A stretch of DNA of 37,604 nt from a bacterium (GCA_028819295.1 JAPPMA010000068.1:1-37604); one strand, 5' to 3'. Counted from the first letter of the stretch, positions 1 to 9,337 are shown. Translations and numbers: made by a program. The notes: generated by a model not told the origin, from the letters alone.

Positions 1-107
1 GCCACCGCCACCGCCGCCACCGCCGCCGCCACCGCCGCCGCCTCCGCCGCCGCCGCCACCCCCTCCTCCTCCTCCTCCTCCTCCTCCGCCACCCCCGCCG
101 CCGACGC
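1..107 (+). repeat. (CCN)n polyproline-coding microsatellite
   Basis: Bases 2-106 are almost entirely CCG/CCA/CCC/CCT codons, including eight consecutive CCT. The tract encodes the proline linker in front of the Calx-beta-like domain. Such tracts expand and contract readily and can break short-read assemblies, which may be why the sequence begins here. Confidence 0.85.
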
Positions 108-784
108 CTGAGGTGAGCATCACTGCGGGTGGGGGTGTGGCTGAGGGCGGCGACGCGGTTTTCACGTTGGCTGCTAGCCCGGCGCCTTCGTCGAACCTGG
201 ACGTGAGCGTCACGATCGCGACGGTCGGTGATTACGGCGTCACGGCCGGTTCGCGTACTGTCACGATCCCCACCACGGGCAGTGCAACGTTCACGGTCGC
301 GACCACCGACGACGACACTGACGAAGCAGACGGCTCGGTCACTGTCACCTTGGTGGCGGGCAGTGGTTACTCCGGCAGCGGTTCAGCCACCGTCGCTGTT
401 TCAGACAACGACGACCGGTCACCGATCGGGCAAGACCAACCCGACCAACCAGTCGGAACAACACTGCCCGACCCAGCGACGCTGACCGCCTGCCAGAACA
501 ACCCTGAACTGTTGATCAGCAGCCCCACCGCTAGCCGCTCTGACACGTCAGTCGACTTCACAGTCATGCTCAGCTGCATCCCCGACCGCAACCCGATAAT
601 CATCATGACCCCGTTCCGCGACGGCGTGGTCGGCGCGACCTTGTTCATCTCACTGTCGAAAACACAACTCACAACAACAATCACACTGAACATCGGCACC
701 GAAACCGAACTCGGCCTCGCCCTCGCATGGAGCAGCGGCATCGCCAACCGCCACACCCAACAAAACGTCACCTTCACCGACTAG
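2..784 (+). CDS. Calx-beta-like repeat protein, C-terminal part (5' end outside window)
   Basis: The frame is open from the first bases of the window, so the gene begins upstream. It opens with an almost pure proline tract of about 35 residues (bases 2-106). One Calx-beta-like domain follows (starting about base 107, key features: V-S-I, V-A-E-G-G-D, D-D-D-T-D-E-A-D-G-S, ending A-V-S-D-N-D-D). After that comes a C-terminal domain of about 120 residues with two cysteines (roughly bases 487 and 574) and several short beta-rich stretches, ending in TAG at 782-784. Calx-beta domains are known as extracellular, often Ca-binding or adhesive modules, so a surface or secreted adhesin is likely; signal peptide and most repeats are out of view. 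A related protein lies at the other end of the window on the opposite strand, but its C-terminal tail is different. The exact function is unknown. Confidence 0.85.
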   Translation, partial: PPPPPPPPPPPPPPPPPPPPPPPPPPPPPPPPPPTPEVSITAGGGVAEGGDAVFTLAASPAPSSNLDVSVTIATVGDYGVTAGSRTVTIPTTGSATFTVATTDDDTDEADGSVTVTLVAGSGYSGSGSATVAVSDNDDRSPIGQDQPDQPVGTTLPDPATLTACQNNPELLISSPTASRSDTSVDFTVMLSCIPDRNPIIIMTPFRDGVVGATLFISLSKTQLTTTITLNIGTETELGLALAWSSGIANRHTQQNVTFTD

Positions 785-952
785 TGGTGTGTCGCAGAAA
801 TAATCGCGCGTGTCCTGCTAGGCATCGACGCCCCTCGCAGCGTTGCGCCTCCTTGCCGTAGGCTGGGAATATGGCTGCGTCCGGCCCAGTCTGCGGGAGT
901 CTGGGGCAATGGCCGAGCAAGGTTTGATCGGGTTCTCAGATCGGGCATGCGG

Positions 953-958
953 TACCGT
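953..958 (+). promoter_or_regulatory. -10 box (TACCGT) just upstream of the P1 peptidase start
   Basis: TACCGT fits TANNNT and lies 5 bases before GTG 964 and 8 before ATG 967, so transcription would begin about at the start codon (leaderless). No Shine-Dalgarno sequence is visible. The preceding 785-950 holds no convincing gene. Confidence 0.4.
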
Positions 959-963
959 CGGCG

Positions 964-1875
964 GTGATGTTGGGAGTTGGCGGGGGTGTTCTGGTGGGGC
1001 ACTGGACCGATGGGGCTGCGCTTACCGGATGCACGGTGGTGGTGTTTCCCGAAGGGACCACAGCCTCCGGGGAAGTTCGCGGCGGTGCCCCGGCCACCAG
1101 GGATTTTGCCTTGCTGGCGCCGGAGCGGACGGTGAGCCGAGTCGACGCGGTGGTGCTGTCGGGAGGCTCGGCGTTCGGGCTGGCGGCGGCCGACGGGGTG
1201 ATGCGGTGGTGTGAGGAGCAGGGCCGGGGATACGAGACTCGAGGCGGACGGGTGCCCATAGTGGTGGGTTTGTCGCTGTACGACCTGACTGTGGGCGACG
1301 GTTCGGTGCGGCCGGGGTCCGCTGCCGGCTACGCGGCTGCTCGCGCCGCCGGCGAGGCTATGCCTGCGCTGGGGAGGGTGGGGGCCGGCACTGGGGCCAC
1401 CGTCAACAAGTGGCGGGGAGGCACCCATCGCAAGCCCGCAGGTCTGGGCGGGGCTCTGCTTCAGGCAGAGGGTGTGAAGGTGGGCGCGTTGGTGGCAGTC
1501 AACGCGGCTGGTGATTTCAACGACGGCAGTGTGGTGGCCGATTTGGCGGCGGGCGCCTACGAGCACCGCCCTGTCGAGCCTCTTTCTGATGGGGCCGATC
1601 CCGAAGCGCCTGCCAACACCACCATAGGGGTGGTGGCGACCAATGCGGTGCTCGACAAGCTGGGCTGCTACCGGGTGGCGCGCAGCGGTCACAGCGGTAT
1701 GGCCCGAGCGCTCTTTCCGGCTCACACCGATGGCGATGGGGACGCTCTGGTGGTGGGCGCCACCGGACAAGTCACCGCAGATTTCGGCCTGGTCCGGCTG
1801 CTGGCCGAGGCGGCAGTGGAGACGGCCATCCGCTCGGTGGAGCTACCTGGTGTGCAGCCCCTGGCAGGCCAGTAG
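964..1875 (+). CDS. P1 family peptidase (S58, DmpA/Rv1333-like)
   Basis: Intracellular N-terminal nucleophile hydrolase of the DmpA/P1 family (L-aminopeptidase/D-esterase type). The N-terminus carries G-V-L-V-G-H-W-T-D, the family's opening strand, followed by R-G-G-A-P-A-T-R and the L-S-G-G-S-A-F-G-L-A-A-A-D-G-V motif. The self-cleavage site is visible as A-N-T-T-I-G-V (N218-T219), matching the mycobacterial homologue, so Thr219 is the predicted nucleophile after autoproteolysis into two chains. Length (303 aa) is slightly short for the family because the start lies close to the first strand; an in-frame stop at 925 limits any upstream extension. Start choice is between GTG 964 and ATG 967. 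It stands alone, convergent with ychF. The true substrate cannot be told from sequence. Confidence 0.93.
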   Translation: MMLGVGGGVLVGHWTDGAALTGCTVVVFPEGTTASGEVRGGAPATRDFALLAPERTVSRVDAVVLSGGSAFGLAAADGVMRWCEEQGRGYETRGGRVPIVVGLSLYDLTVGDGSVRPGSAAGYAAARAAGEAMPALGRVGAGTGATVNKWRGGTHRKPAGLGGALLQAEGVKVGALVAVNAAGDFNDGSVVADLAAGAYEHRPVEPLSDGADPEAPANTTIGVVATNAVLDKLGCYRVARSGHSGMARALFPAHTDGDGDALVVGATGQVTADFGLVRLLAEAAVETAIRSVELPGVQPLAGQ

Positions 1876-1911
1876 CCGTTTACAGAAAGCGCAGGGGGAC
1901 GCGGGGGCCGA

Positions 1912-1928
1912 GCCGGCGAGGCGCCGGC
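1912..1928. terminator. Hairpin between convergent P1 peptidase and ychF genes
   Basis: A perfect 7-bp stem (GCCGGCG 1912-1918, CGCCGGC 1922-1928) with a 3-base loop lies in the 88-bp gap between two convergent genes. There is no U-tract, as is common for actinobacterial terminators. It could serve both strands. Confidence 0.5.
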
Positions 1929-1963
1929 CACCGATCACAAAACGCGAACAACCAGCCACACCG

Positions 1964-3040
1964 CTAGACGTTGAATCGGATCTCCATCACGTCGCCGTCG
2001 GCCACGAGATAGTCCCGCCCCTCGGTGCGCATGAGGCCCTGCTCTTTGGCCTTGGTCCAGCCGCCCGCGGCCAAAAGCTCCTGCCAGCCGACCACGTCGG
2101 CCCGGATGAAGCCCCGCTGGAAGTCGGTGTGGATCGCCGCAGCCGCTTGGGGAGCGGTGGCACCGAGGCGGAACGTCCACGCCCGGGTCTCCTTCTCGCC
2201 GGTGGTGAAGAAGGTCCGCAGCCCCAGCAAGTCGTAGGCCGCATGGGTGAACCGGCCCAAAGCCCCCTCGCCGAGGCCCAGGCCGTCGAGCATCTCTGCC
2301 CTATCATCGGCGGAAAGCTGGGCGGCCTCGGCCTCGAGCTGCACGCACACTGCCACCACACCGGCGCGCCCCTCCAGCTCATCGTCCACCGGCTCGATAA
2401 CCGCATCGGCGGCTTCAAGCTGGTCTTCACCGATGTTCACCACTGCCAGAACCGGGCGATTCGTCAAAAGGAAGCTCTCCCGCAAACCGGCCCGCTGGTC
2501 AGCCGACAGACTGCTGCGGTAAAGCGGGATGCCCTCGCCCAGCACGTCGGCGGCGGCTTCCAAAGCGGACACCTCGGCGGCCAGCGAGCGGTCTTGCACC
2601 GCCGACTTGCGCCGCTTCACCAGCCGGTTCTCAACCGATTCCAAATCGGCCAGCGTCAGCTCGATCTCCAGCACCCGCAGATGCTCCAGCGGGTCGGTCG
2701 GGCCGGGCACATCGGGGTCGACGAAGGCCCGGAGAACGAACACCACCGCGTCCACCTCGCGGATGCCGGCCAAGAAGCGATTGCCCAAACCCTCCCCCCG
2801 GCTGGCCCCCTCCACCAGGCCGCCGATGTCGGTGAACTGCACGCTGGCCGGGGTCACCGTGCGTGAGCCGCTGAGCTCGGCAATGGCGCTGAGTCGGGCA
2901 TCTACCACCCTGGCCACGCCGACGTTGGCGCTGGTGGTGGCGAACGCATAGGGCGCGGCCAGCACGTCCGACCCGATCAGGGCGTTGTACAGGGAGGACT
3001 TGCCGGAATTGGGCAAACCGACGAACCCGAAGCGCTCCAC
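1964..3040 (-). CDS. ychF: Redox-responsive ATPase YchF (Obg-like family)
   Basis: Cytoplasmic TRAFAC-class P-loop NTPase that binds ribosomes and prefers ATP. Residues 8-16 form the P-loop (G-L-P-N-S-G-K-S-S). The switch motif D-I-G-G-L-V is at 71-76, followed by the typical E-G-A-S-R-G-E-G-L-G-N. At the usual NKxD position there is N-I-G-E (202-205), the change that gives the YchF subfamily its ATP preference. A TGS domain closes the protein (about 275-358, ending I-R-F-N-V). Length 358 aa matches the family. The GTG start at 3040 has a TAGCCT -10 box on the minus strand 9 bases upstream, so the transcript is nearly leaderless and is divergent from the bL37-like gene. Confidence 0.97.
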   Translation of the reverse strand: MERFGFVGLPNSGKSSLYNALIGSDVLAAPYAFATTSANVGVARVVDARLSAIAELSGSRTVTPASVQFTDIGGLVEGASRGEGLGNRFLAGIREVDAVVFVLRAFVDPDVPGPTDPLEHLRVLEIELTLADLESVENRLVKRRKSAVQDRSLAAEVSALEAAADVLGEGIPLYRSSLSADQRAGLRESFLLTNRPVLAVVNIGEDQLEAADAVIEPVDDELEGRAGVVAVCVQLEAEAAQLSADDRAEMLDGLGLGEGALGRFTHAAYDLLGLRTFFTTGEKETRAWTFRLGATAPQAAAAIHTDFQRGFIRADVVGWQELLAAGGWTKAKEQGLMRTEGRDYLVADGDVMEIRFNV

Positions 3041-3066
3041 GGGTCGTTCAGGCTAACCCCAAGCGG

Positions 3067-3072
3067 TAGAAT
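3067..3072 (+). promoter_or_regulatory. -10 box (TAGAAT) for the bL37-like gene
   Basis: TAGAAT is close to the TATAAT consensus and would start transcription near 3079, leaving a short leader that contains the GGAGG ribosome site at 3086-3090, five bases before ATG 3096. The divergent ychF promoter lies just to the left. Confidence 0.5.
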
Positions 3073-3095
3073 TGCACGAACACTCGGAGGTCCGA

Positions 3096-3185
3096 ATGTC
3101 GAAGAGAACCCAAAAGCGCAAGGCCCGGGCCCGGCGCAAGAAGGCCAATCATGGGCGAAAGCCCAATGCCGGGCGCAATAGCTGA
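3096..3185 (+). CDS. bL37-like ribosomal mini-protein, 29 aa
   Basis: A 29-residue, strongly basic protein: M-S-K-R, a run of K/R, then K-K-A-N-H-G-R-K-P-N-A followed by G-R-N-S. The A-N-H-G-[KR]-[RK]-P-N-A signature is the hallmark of bL37, the roughly 24-residue protein found in the mycobacterial 50S subunit near the peptidyl transferase centre region. The gene has a strong ribosome site (GGAGG, 5-base spacing) and its own -10 box. It differs from the mycobacterial form by a few extra C-terminal residues. Its last 35 bases overlap the next gene in another frame. Identification rests on remembered motif similarity, not on a search; a chance basic peptide is the alternative, but the motif match argues against it. 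Confidence 0.8.
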   Translation: MSKRTQKRKARARRKKANHGRKPNAGRNS

Positions 3186-3618
3186 GCCGAGAGCTGCACT
3201 GCCATCGCCGCCGGGCGCAACAGCTGAGCCCAAACCTCCCTCTCCGCCCCTCCCCCCGGGCACGCTGATCTATGACGGCGATTGCGGGTTCTGCACCGCC
3301 ACGGCCCGCTGGGCAAGCCGTCGGCTAAACGACGACTACCGAGTAGTACCCTCGCAGCAGTCCGACCTGGCCGCCCTCGGCCTTACCCACGCCGACGTAG
3401 CCCGCTCCGCGTGGTGGATCGACCCCGACGGCACCCGCTCCGACGAGCACCAATGCATCGCCAAGGCACTGAGAGCCATGCGCGCCCCCTGGCCCGCACT
3501 AGGCCGCCTGCTCACCCTAGGACCAATCAGCCCGCTCGCTCGCTGGACTTACCGCTTTGTCGCTGGAAATCGCTACCGCCTGCCCCGTTTCGGCAGCCCG
3601 ACAAAGTGCGACAGATAG
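3151..3618 (+). CDS. DCC-family thiol-disulfide oxidoreductase-like protein (DUF393)
   Basis: Small protein of the DUF393/DCC family, predicted thioredoxin-fold-like. The signature Y-D-G-D-C-G-F-C-T occurs at about residues 41-49 and gives the family its D-x-x-C-x-x-C motif; the following A-R-W and W-W-I-D-P-D-G segments are also typical. The first 36 residues are low-complexity Pro/Ala/Glu and poorly conserved, so the start is uncertain: ATG 3151 has AAGAAGG about 8 bases upstream, and ATG 3166 is also possible. It overlaps the bL37-like gene by 35 bases. Total 155 aa, within the family range. Substrate unknown. Confidence 0.85.
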   Translation: MGESPMPGAIAEPRAALPSPPGATAEPKPPSPPLPPGTLIYDGDCGFCTATARWASRRLNDDYRVVPSQQSDLAALGLTHADVARSAWWIDPDGTRSDEHQCIAKALRAMRAPWPALGRLLTLGPISPLARWTYRFVAGNRYRLPRFGSPTKCDR

Positions 3619-3830
3619 CCGCCGCGACGACTCAACAATGGGCCGGCCCCCTTGGCGTAGTCCCAGGTGAACAGGGCGTCGCTGTTGTCCTGCACCGCGT
3701 GGATTATCGAGGTCACATCGCTGTTGGCGCGGGAGATGTCGATGATGGTGTCGATGTCGTTGACTTCGGCACCGCCGATGATCGGATTTGAGATTTCACT
3801 CTCGTTCAAAGCTTTGCTCAGGTTCGACAT
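3573..3830 (-). CDS. Small hypothetical protein, 85 aa
   Basis: Not recognised. The frame has real coding character: third positions are mostly G/C, it is poor in Arg/Pro and rich in Asp/Ile/Asn, unlike the shadow frames around it. It has no signal peptide or membrane segment. The last 16 residues are basic and Gly-rich and overlap the 3' end of the DUF393 gene by 46 bases, so this tail may be a recently acquired extension or the gene may be a truncated remnant. No good ribosome site precedes ATG 3830. It is divergent from the BMP lipoprotein gene, 66 bases away. Confidence 0.5.
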   Translation of the reverse strand: MSNLSKALNESEISNPIIGGAEVNDIDTIIDISRANSDVTSIIHAVQDNSDALFTWDYAKGAGPLLSRRGGYLSHFVGLPKRGRR

Positions 3831-3852
3831 TTCGATTGCCGGCGGACTGGGC

Positions 3853-3858
3853 TAGCCT
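3853..3858 (+). promoter_or_regulatory. -10 box (TAGCCT) for the BMP lipoprotein operon
   Basis: TAGCCT fits TANNNT. Transcription from about 3865 would give a 32-base leader with a strong GGAGGGG ribosome site just before ATG 3897. No convincing -35 hexamer at 16-18 bases was found. Confidence 0.35.
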
Positions 3859-3896
3859 CATAAGTCCAATCACCGGCATCAGACGGAGGGGTTAAG

Positions 3897-5135
3897 ATGC
3901 ACAAGAAACTGATGGCTTTGTTTGCCCTGCTGCTTTGCCTGGCTTTGGTCGCGGCCGGGTGCGGCAACGATGACGATTCGGAGTCGGCCCCGGCCCCGGT
4001 GCCCACCGAGGCCCCGGCCCCAACTGAGGCACCTGAGCCTGAGCCCACCGAAGCGCCCGCTCCCGAACCCACCGAGGCCCCGGCCCCCGAGGCGCCGACG
4101 GCGCCGTCGGAGGCCCTGATCTCACTGGAGCAGGAGTGCGAGGCATGGGGAGGCATCCAGGCCCCCGACGGCTTCCGGGTGAACATGGTCACCGACATCG
4201 GCAAGGTTGACGACGGCACGTTCAACCAGTTCGCCCACGAGGGCATGATCGGGGCCACCGAGTGTTTCGGCATCGAGGACTTCAGCGTGATCGAAACCGC
4301 GTCGGAAGCCGACTACGACGCCAACCTGAGCACTTCGGCCAGCGAGAACCCCGACGCGCTCATAACTGTCGGCTTCCTGCTCGGCACCGACACCATGCTG
4401 GCGGCCGAGGAGAACCCCAACATCAACTACATCGGCATCGACCAATTCCATGTCGAGTACCCGAGCAACTACGTGGGCGTGCTGTTCAACGAGCATGAGG
4501 GCGGTTTCATCGCCGGTGCCTTGGCCGCCTCGCTCAGCGAGTCGGGCGTGGTCGGCGTGGTGGCCGGACGCGAGGACGTGCCCCCGGTGGTGAAGTTCGT
4601 CAACGGCTACGAAGCCGGGGCCAAGTACATCGATCCCGATATCCAGGTGCTGTCGGTGTACAACGAGAGCTTCACCGACCCGGCCAAGGGAGCATCCGAC
4701 GCCCAGCAGTTCATCGGCGACGGCGCCGATGTGATCTTCGGCGCCGGCGGTCCCACCGGCTCGGGCGGAATCAAGGCCGCCGCTGAGGCCGGGGCTTGGG
4801 GCATCGGCGTGGACCAGGACGAGTACTACACCACCTTCAACGGCGGCAGTGCCCCTGGTTCGGAGTACCTGGCCAGCTCGGCCATCAAGCGGGTGGACCT
4901 CTCGGTGTTCCGCAACATTGGCGCGATCATCCATGGCACCTTTCGCGGTGGCATCTTCGTGCTGACCGCCGGGAACCTGGGCATCACCTACGCCCCATTC
5001 CACGACGCAGCAGTGAGTGCAGAGGCCGCCGCCGCCGTGGAGAGGGTGCGAGCCGGGCTGGCCGACGGCAGCATCACCACGGGGGTGTGCGGCATCGATG
5101 GCCTGTTCTTGGGCGAGGGCTCCCTCTGCGACTGA
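3897..5135 (+). CDS. BMP-family nucleoside-binding lipoprotein of an ABC importer
   Basis: Extracytoplasmic substrate-binding lipoprotein of the BmpA/PnrA (Med) family, whose characterised members bind nucleosides. Residues 1-21 form a lipoprotein signal peptide ending A-A-G with lipidated Cys22. Residues 30-75 are a Pro/Glu/Ala/Thr linker that would span the cell wall. The binding domain begins about 90 with V-N-M-V-T-D-I-G-K-V-D-D-G-T-F-N-Q, the family's first strand and loop, and later shows G-F-I-A-G-A-L-A and G-A-G-G-P-T-G-S-G-G. Length 412 aa is normal including the linker. The strong ribosome site GGAGGGG and a following 12-bp hairpin fit high expression relative to the transporter genes downstream. 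Neighbouring cdd, deoA and add support nucleosides as substrate. Confidence 0.95.
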   Translation: MHKKLMALFALLLCLALVAAGCGNDDDSESAPAPVPTEAPAPTEAPEPEPTEAPAPEPTEAPAPEAPTAPSEALISLEQECEAWGGIQAPDGFRVNMVTDIGKVDDGTFNQFAHEGMIGATECFGIEDFSVIETASEADYDANLSTSASENPDALITVGFLLGTDTMLAAEENPNINYIGIDQFHVEYPSNYVGVLFNEHEGGFIAGALAASLSESGVVGVVAGREDVPPVVKFVNGYEAGAKYIDPDIQVLSVYNESFTDPAKGASDAQQFIGDGADVIFGAGGPTGSGGIKAAAEAGAWGIGVDQDEYYTTFNGGSAPGSEYLASSAIKRVDLSVFRNIGAIIHGTFRGGIFVLTAGNLGITYAPFHDAAVSAEAAAAVERVRAGLADGSITTGVCGIDGLFLGEGSLCD

Positions 5136-5155
5136 GCAACCACATTCTATGAAGG

Positions 5156-5184
5156 GCGGCGGCTGAGCGAACCTCAGCCGCCGC
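5156..5184 (+). terminator. Strong intercistronic hairpin after the binding-protein gene
   Basis: A perfect 12-bp stem (5156-5167 with 5173-5184) and a 5-base loop lie 20 bases after the lipoprotein stop. No U-tract follows. It probably attenuates or stabilises the message so that the binding protein is made in excess of the transporter, a common arrangement in ABC import operons. Confidence 0.7.
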
Positions 5185-5213
5185 TCCTCGCGATCGGTGC
5201 TCCCCGTATGGCG

Positions 5214-5219
5214 TAGTCT
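5214..5219 (+). promoter_or_regulatory. -10 box (TAGTCT) for the transporter genes
   Basis: TAGTCT lies 9 bases before ATG 5229 and just after the 5156-5184 hairpin. It would restart transcription almost at the start codon of the ATPase gene. Confidence 0.4.
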
Positions 5220-5228
5220 TGGCAGGGC

Positions 5229-6769
<1,541 letters not shown>

Positions 6770-6773
<4 letters not shown>

Positions 6774-6811
6774 ACGGCGCAGCCACGGGCTCTGCTGGAG
6801 GCCAGCCGTGA
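6770..6811 (+). other. Bridging mini-frame 1 (13 codons) between ATPase and permease
   Basis: GTG 6770 overlaps the ATPase stop as GTGA; 13 codons later TGA 6809-6811 overlaps the permease GTG 6808, again as GTGA. The first 11 bases of the mini-frame are identical to the first 11 of the permease gene, 38 bases apart, suggesting a duplicated gene start. The permease ribosome site GGAGG (6797-6801) lies within it. It may act by translational reinitiation. Confidence 0.55.
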
Positions 6812-7968
6812 ACGGCGCCAAGAACGCCAACGCCGGCATCAGCCGGGCCGCCAGCCAGGTCCACCGCCTGCTGACCGAGGCGTGGCGGCTCCAACCGCTG
6901 TACGTATCGCTCTACGCCATCTTGTTGTCGTTCGTGGTCGGCGGCGTGTTGATCTCCATCATCGGGGTCAACCCCTTCACCGCCTACTGGGCGCTGTTGC
7001 GGGGCATGGTGGGCGGGGGCGACGAGATCGCGGGGTCGGTGGCCCGGTCGGTGCCGTTCATCGGATCGGCGCTGGCCTTGGCCTTCGCCTTCCGGGCCGG
7101 GCTGTTCAACATCGGCGCCGAGGGACAGCTGCTGGCCGGCGGCATCACCGCGGCCTATGTGGGGGCGCTGTCATGGATGTCCGACCTGCCCGGCATCGTG
7201 GCCATCCCGCTGATCCTCGTCGCCGGCACGATGGGGGGCGCCATCTGGGGCGGGATTCCCGGCGTGCTGCGAACCAAGACCGGCGCCCACGAGGTGATCA
7301 GCACCATCATGCTCAACTCCCTGGTGCTGTTCGGGGTCCGCTGGATGGTGAACTCCCGCGATCCGGTGGTGCTGCGGGACACCGAGAGCACTGTTCCCCG
7401 CACCGACCCCATCTCCGACACTGCGGTGCTGCCCGAGTTGGTGGACAGCCAGCCCACGCTTCACGTCGGCCTGTTCGCCCTGCTGGGCGTTTGCTTCTTG
7501 GTGGCTTTCGTGCTCAACCGCACCACGTTCGGGTTCGAGGTGGGCACCGTCGGGCTGAATCCCCATGCCTCCCACTACGCGGGCATCAACGTGAACCGGG
7601 TGATCGTGGCCTCGATGGCTGCATCGGGAGCGTTCGCCGGCTTGGCGGCGGCCTCGGAGATATCCGGCACCAACGGCTTCTTCCAGCCGGGCACGTTCTT
7701 CTTGATGGGCTTTGACGGCATCGCCATCGCCTTGCTGGCCCGCACCAACCCGGTGGCCATCATCGCTGCCGCGCTTCTCTGGGGGTCGATGCTGTCGGGC
7801 GCCCCGCTCATGCAGCAGGAAGCCGACGTGTCCATCGACGTGGTCCGGATCATCCAGGCAATGGTGCTGCTGTTCGTGGCCGCTGACGCCATCGTCCGCT
7901 ACCTGTTCCGGGTGCGCGAGCTCGACCAGAGCCCGTTCAAGGCCACATCCATCGAGGGGGCGGTGTGA
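6808..7968 (+). CDS. Nucleoside ABC transporter permease, first subunit (NupB/YufP-like)
   Basis: Inner-membrane permease of the BPD_transp_2 type. Hydrophobic segments start at about residue 27 (V-S-L-Y-A-I-L-L-S-F-V-V-G-G-V) and continue through the protein, with the family's A-F-R-A-G-L-F-N-I-G-A-E-G-Q motif near 90-105, in which the I-G-A-E-G-Q segment contacts the ATPase or translocation path in relatives. The GTG at 6808 is chosen because GGAGG lies 6 bases upstream and because a longer frame from 6751 would add an Arg-rich leader overlapping the ATPase gene. Length 386 aa. Pairs with the following permease as a heterodimer. Confidence 0.95.
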   Translation: MNGAKNANAGISRAASQVHRLLTEAWRLQPLYVSLYAILLSFVVGGVLISIIGVNPFTAYWALLRGMVGGGDEIAGSVARSVPFIGSALALAFAFRAGLFNIGAEGQLLAGGITAAYVGALSWMSDLPGIVAIPLILVAGTMGGAIWGGIPGVLRTKTGAHEVISTIMLNSLVLFGVRWMVNSRDPVVLRDTESTVPRTDPISDTAVLPELVDSQPTLHVGLFALLGVCFLVAFVLNRTTFGFEVGTVGLNPHASHYAGINVNRVIVASMAASGAFAGLAAASEISGTNGFFQPGTFFLMGFDGIAIALLARTNPVAIIAAALLWGSMLSGAPLMQQEADVSIDVVRIIQAMVLLFVAADAIVRYLFRVRELDQSPFKATSIEGAV

Positions 7969-8030
7969 ACATGATTGACCACACCACGAGCACGGCTTGG
8001 ACATCGGCACAACTCCGGAGAATCGTGTGA
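7965..8030 (+). other. Bridging mini-frame 2 (21 codons) between the two permeases
   Basis: GTG 7965 overlaps the stop of the first permease (GTGA 7965-7968). Reading on, 21 codons end at TGA 8028-8030, which overlaps GTG 8027 of the second permease (GTGA). The ribosome site CCGGAG (8015-8020) for the next gene lies inside. No similarity to the downstream N-terminus is obvious beyond the first codons. Confidence 0.45.
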
Positions 8031-9337
8031 CCACCGCGGAGCACGCCGCGGGCGCAGCCGGAGCCTCGGAGCGGGTTGGTCTGGATCGCCAGTCGGCGAC
8101 CGGCCTGGTGTTCGGGCTCTTGGGCGTTGCCCTGATCGCCGGAGTGGCCCCTGCCATCAGCGGCACCAGCCGGAAGTTCAACTTCGAGCCGCCGCCCGAC
8201 CCCGCCGGAATCGGCTTCCATCCCCCGACGTGGGTCATCGCCATCGGCGTGCTGTTCCTGCTCACTGCGGTACTGGGATTCGCGCCGCCCGAGGCCCGAC
8301 GATGGGCTAGCCCGGCCCGGCTATTGAGCGCGGTGGCACTGATCCCGCTGGTGCTGGTGCTCAGCCTGGCGCTGTCCGACAATCCCAGCACCAACGTCAT
8401 CAACCTGTTCAACGAATCGCTGGTGCTGGCCACCCCGCTGGCGTTGGGGGCCACCACCGGTCTTTGGTGCGAACGCTCGGGCATCATCAACATCGGCATC
8501 GAGGGCACCATGCTGGCCGGAGCCGGCATCGGCTACATGACCTACGCCACCATCGGCGACGCCCAGTCCACCGGCTGGCTGTGGTTCTCCATCCTCGTCT
8601 CGGTACTGGCTGGCGGAATGGTGGCCGCCCTCCTCGCAGTGCTGTCCATCCGCTTCGGGGTGAACCAGATTGTGGGCGGCGTGGTGATAAACCTGTTCGC
8701 CTTGGGGCTCACCGGCTTCCTGCGCTCAGAGGTGATCGTCAAAACCGGCATCACCACCGGGGTGGGCACCTCTGAGTTCGGCTTGCCCCTGCTGTCGGAA
8801 ATCCCGGTGATCGGCGACCAGCTATTCCGGGGAAAGCCCATCTACTGGATGATGTACCTGGTGGTGATCGGCACCTGGCTGGTGATGTTCCGCACGCCGT
8901 GGGGGCTGCGGGTGCGATCTTGTGGCGAGAACCCCCACGCGGCGGAGACACTGGGGGTGAACGTGGTGCGGGTCCGCTATCAGTCGGTGATCTTGGGCGG
9001 GCTCATCGCCGGACTGGCCGGGGCCTGGTTCTCCATGGAGTCGCAAACCCGGTTCGAGGACAACATGACCAACGCCGCCGGATTCATCGCCCTGGCCGCG
9101 CTGATCTTCGGCAAATGGACCCCGTGGGGGGCGTTCGGCGGGGCGCTGCTGTTCGGCTTCTCCCGGGCTCTGGGCACCCGCCTCCAGTTCCTCGGGGTAG
9201 AGGTGAGCGGGTTCGAGATTCCCAGCGAGTTCCTCCAGGCCCTGCCGTTCGTAGTCACGCTGGTGGTGGTGGCGGGGGCGGTGGGCCGTTCGATCCCACC
9301 GGCGGCCGCGGGCCAGCCCTTCAACAGAAGCAGATGA
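8027..9337 (+). CDS. Nucleoside ABC transporter permease, second subunit (NupC/YufQ-like)
   Basis: Second inner-membrane permease of the nucleoside importer, BPD_transp_2 family. After a hydrophilic N-terminus of about 22 residues it has several hydrophobic segments (about 23-43, 72-90, 105-123) and then the conserved core with E-R-S-G-I-I-N-I-G-I-E-G-T-M-L-A-G-A, the counterpart of the motif in the first permease. The C-terminal half includes A-L-I-F-G-K-W-T-P-W-G, typical of the YufQ branch. The start at GTG 8027 is preferred over TTG 7997 because CCGGAG precedes it at 6-base spacing. Length 436 aa is longer than average owing to extra N-terminal segments. Stop TGA 9335-9337. Confidence 0.95.
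   Translation: MTTAEHAAGAAGASERVGLDRQSATGLVFGLLGVALIAGVAPAISGTSRKFNFEPPPDPAGIGFHPPTWVIAIGVLFLLTAVLGFAPPEARRWASPARLLSAVALIPLVLVLSLALSDNPSTNVINLFNESLVLATPLALGATTGLWCERSGIINIGIEGTMLAGAGIGYMTYATIGDAQSTGWLWFSILVSVLAGGMVAALLAVLSIRFGVNQIVGGVVINLFALGLTGFLRSEVIVKTGITTGVGTSEFGLPLLSEIPVIGDQLFRGKPIYWMMYLVVIGTWLVMFRTPWGLRVRSCGENPHAAETLGVNVVRVRYQSVILGGLIAGLAGAWFSMESQTRFEDNMTNAAGFIALAALIFGKWTPWGAFGGALLFGFSRALGTRLQFLGVEVSGFEIPSEFLQALPFVVTLVVVAGAVGRSIPPAAAGQPFNRSR

Noticed and set aside
781..1770. Long minus-strand open frame opposite the P1 peptidase
   Set aside because: Arg/His/Pro-rich composition typical of an antisense shadow in GC-rich DNA; the plus strand encodes a clear P1 peptidase.
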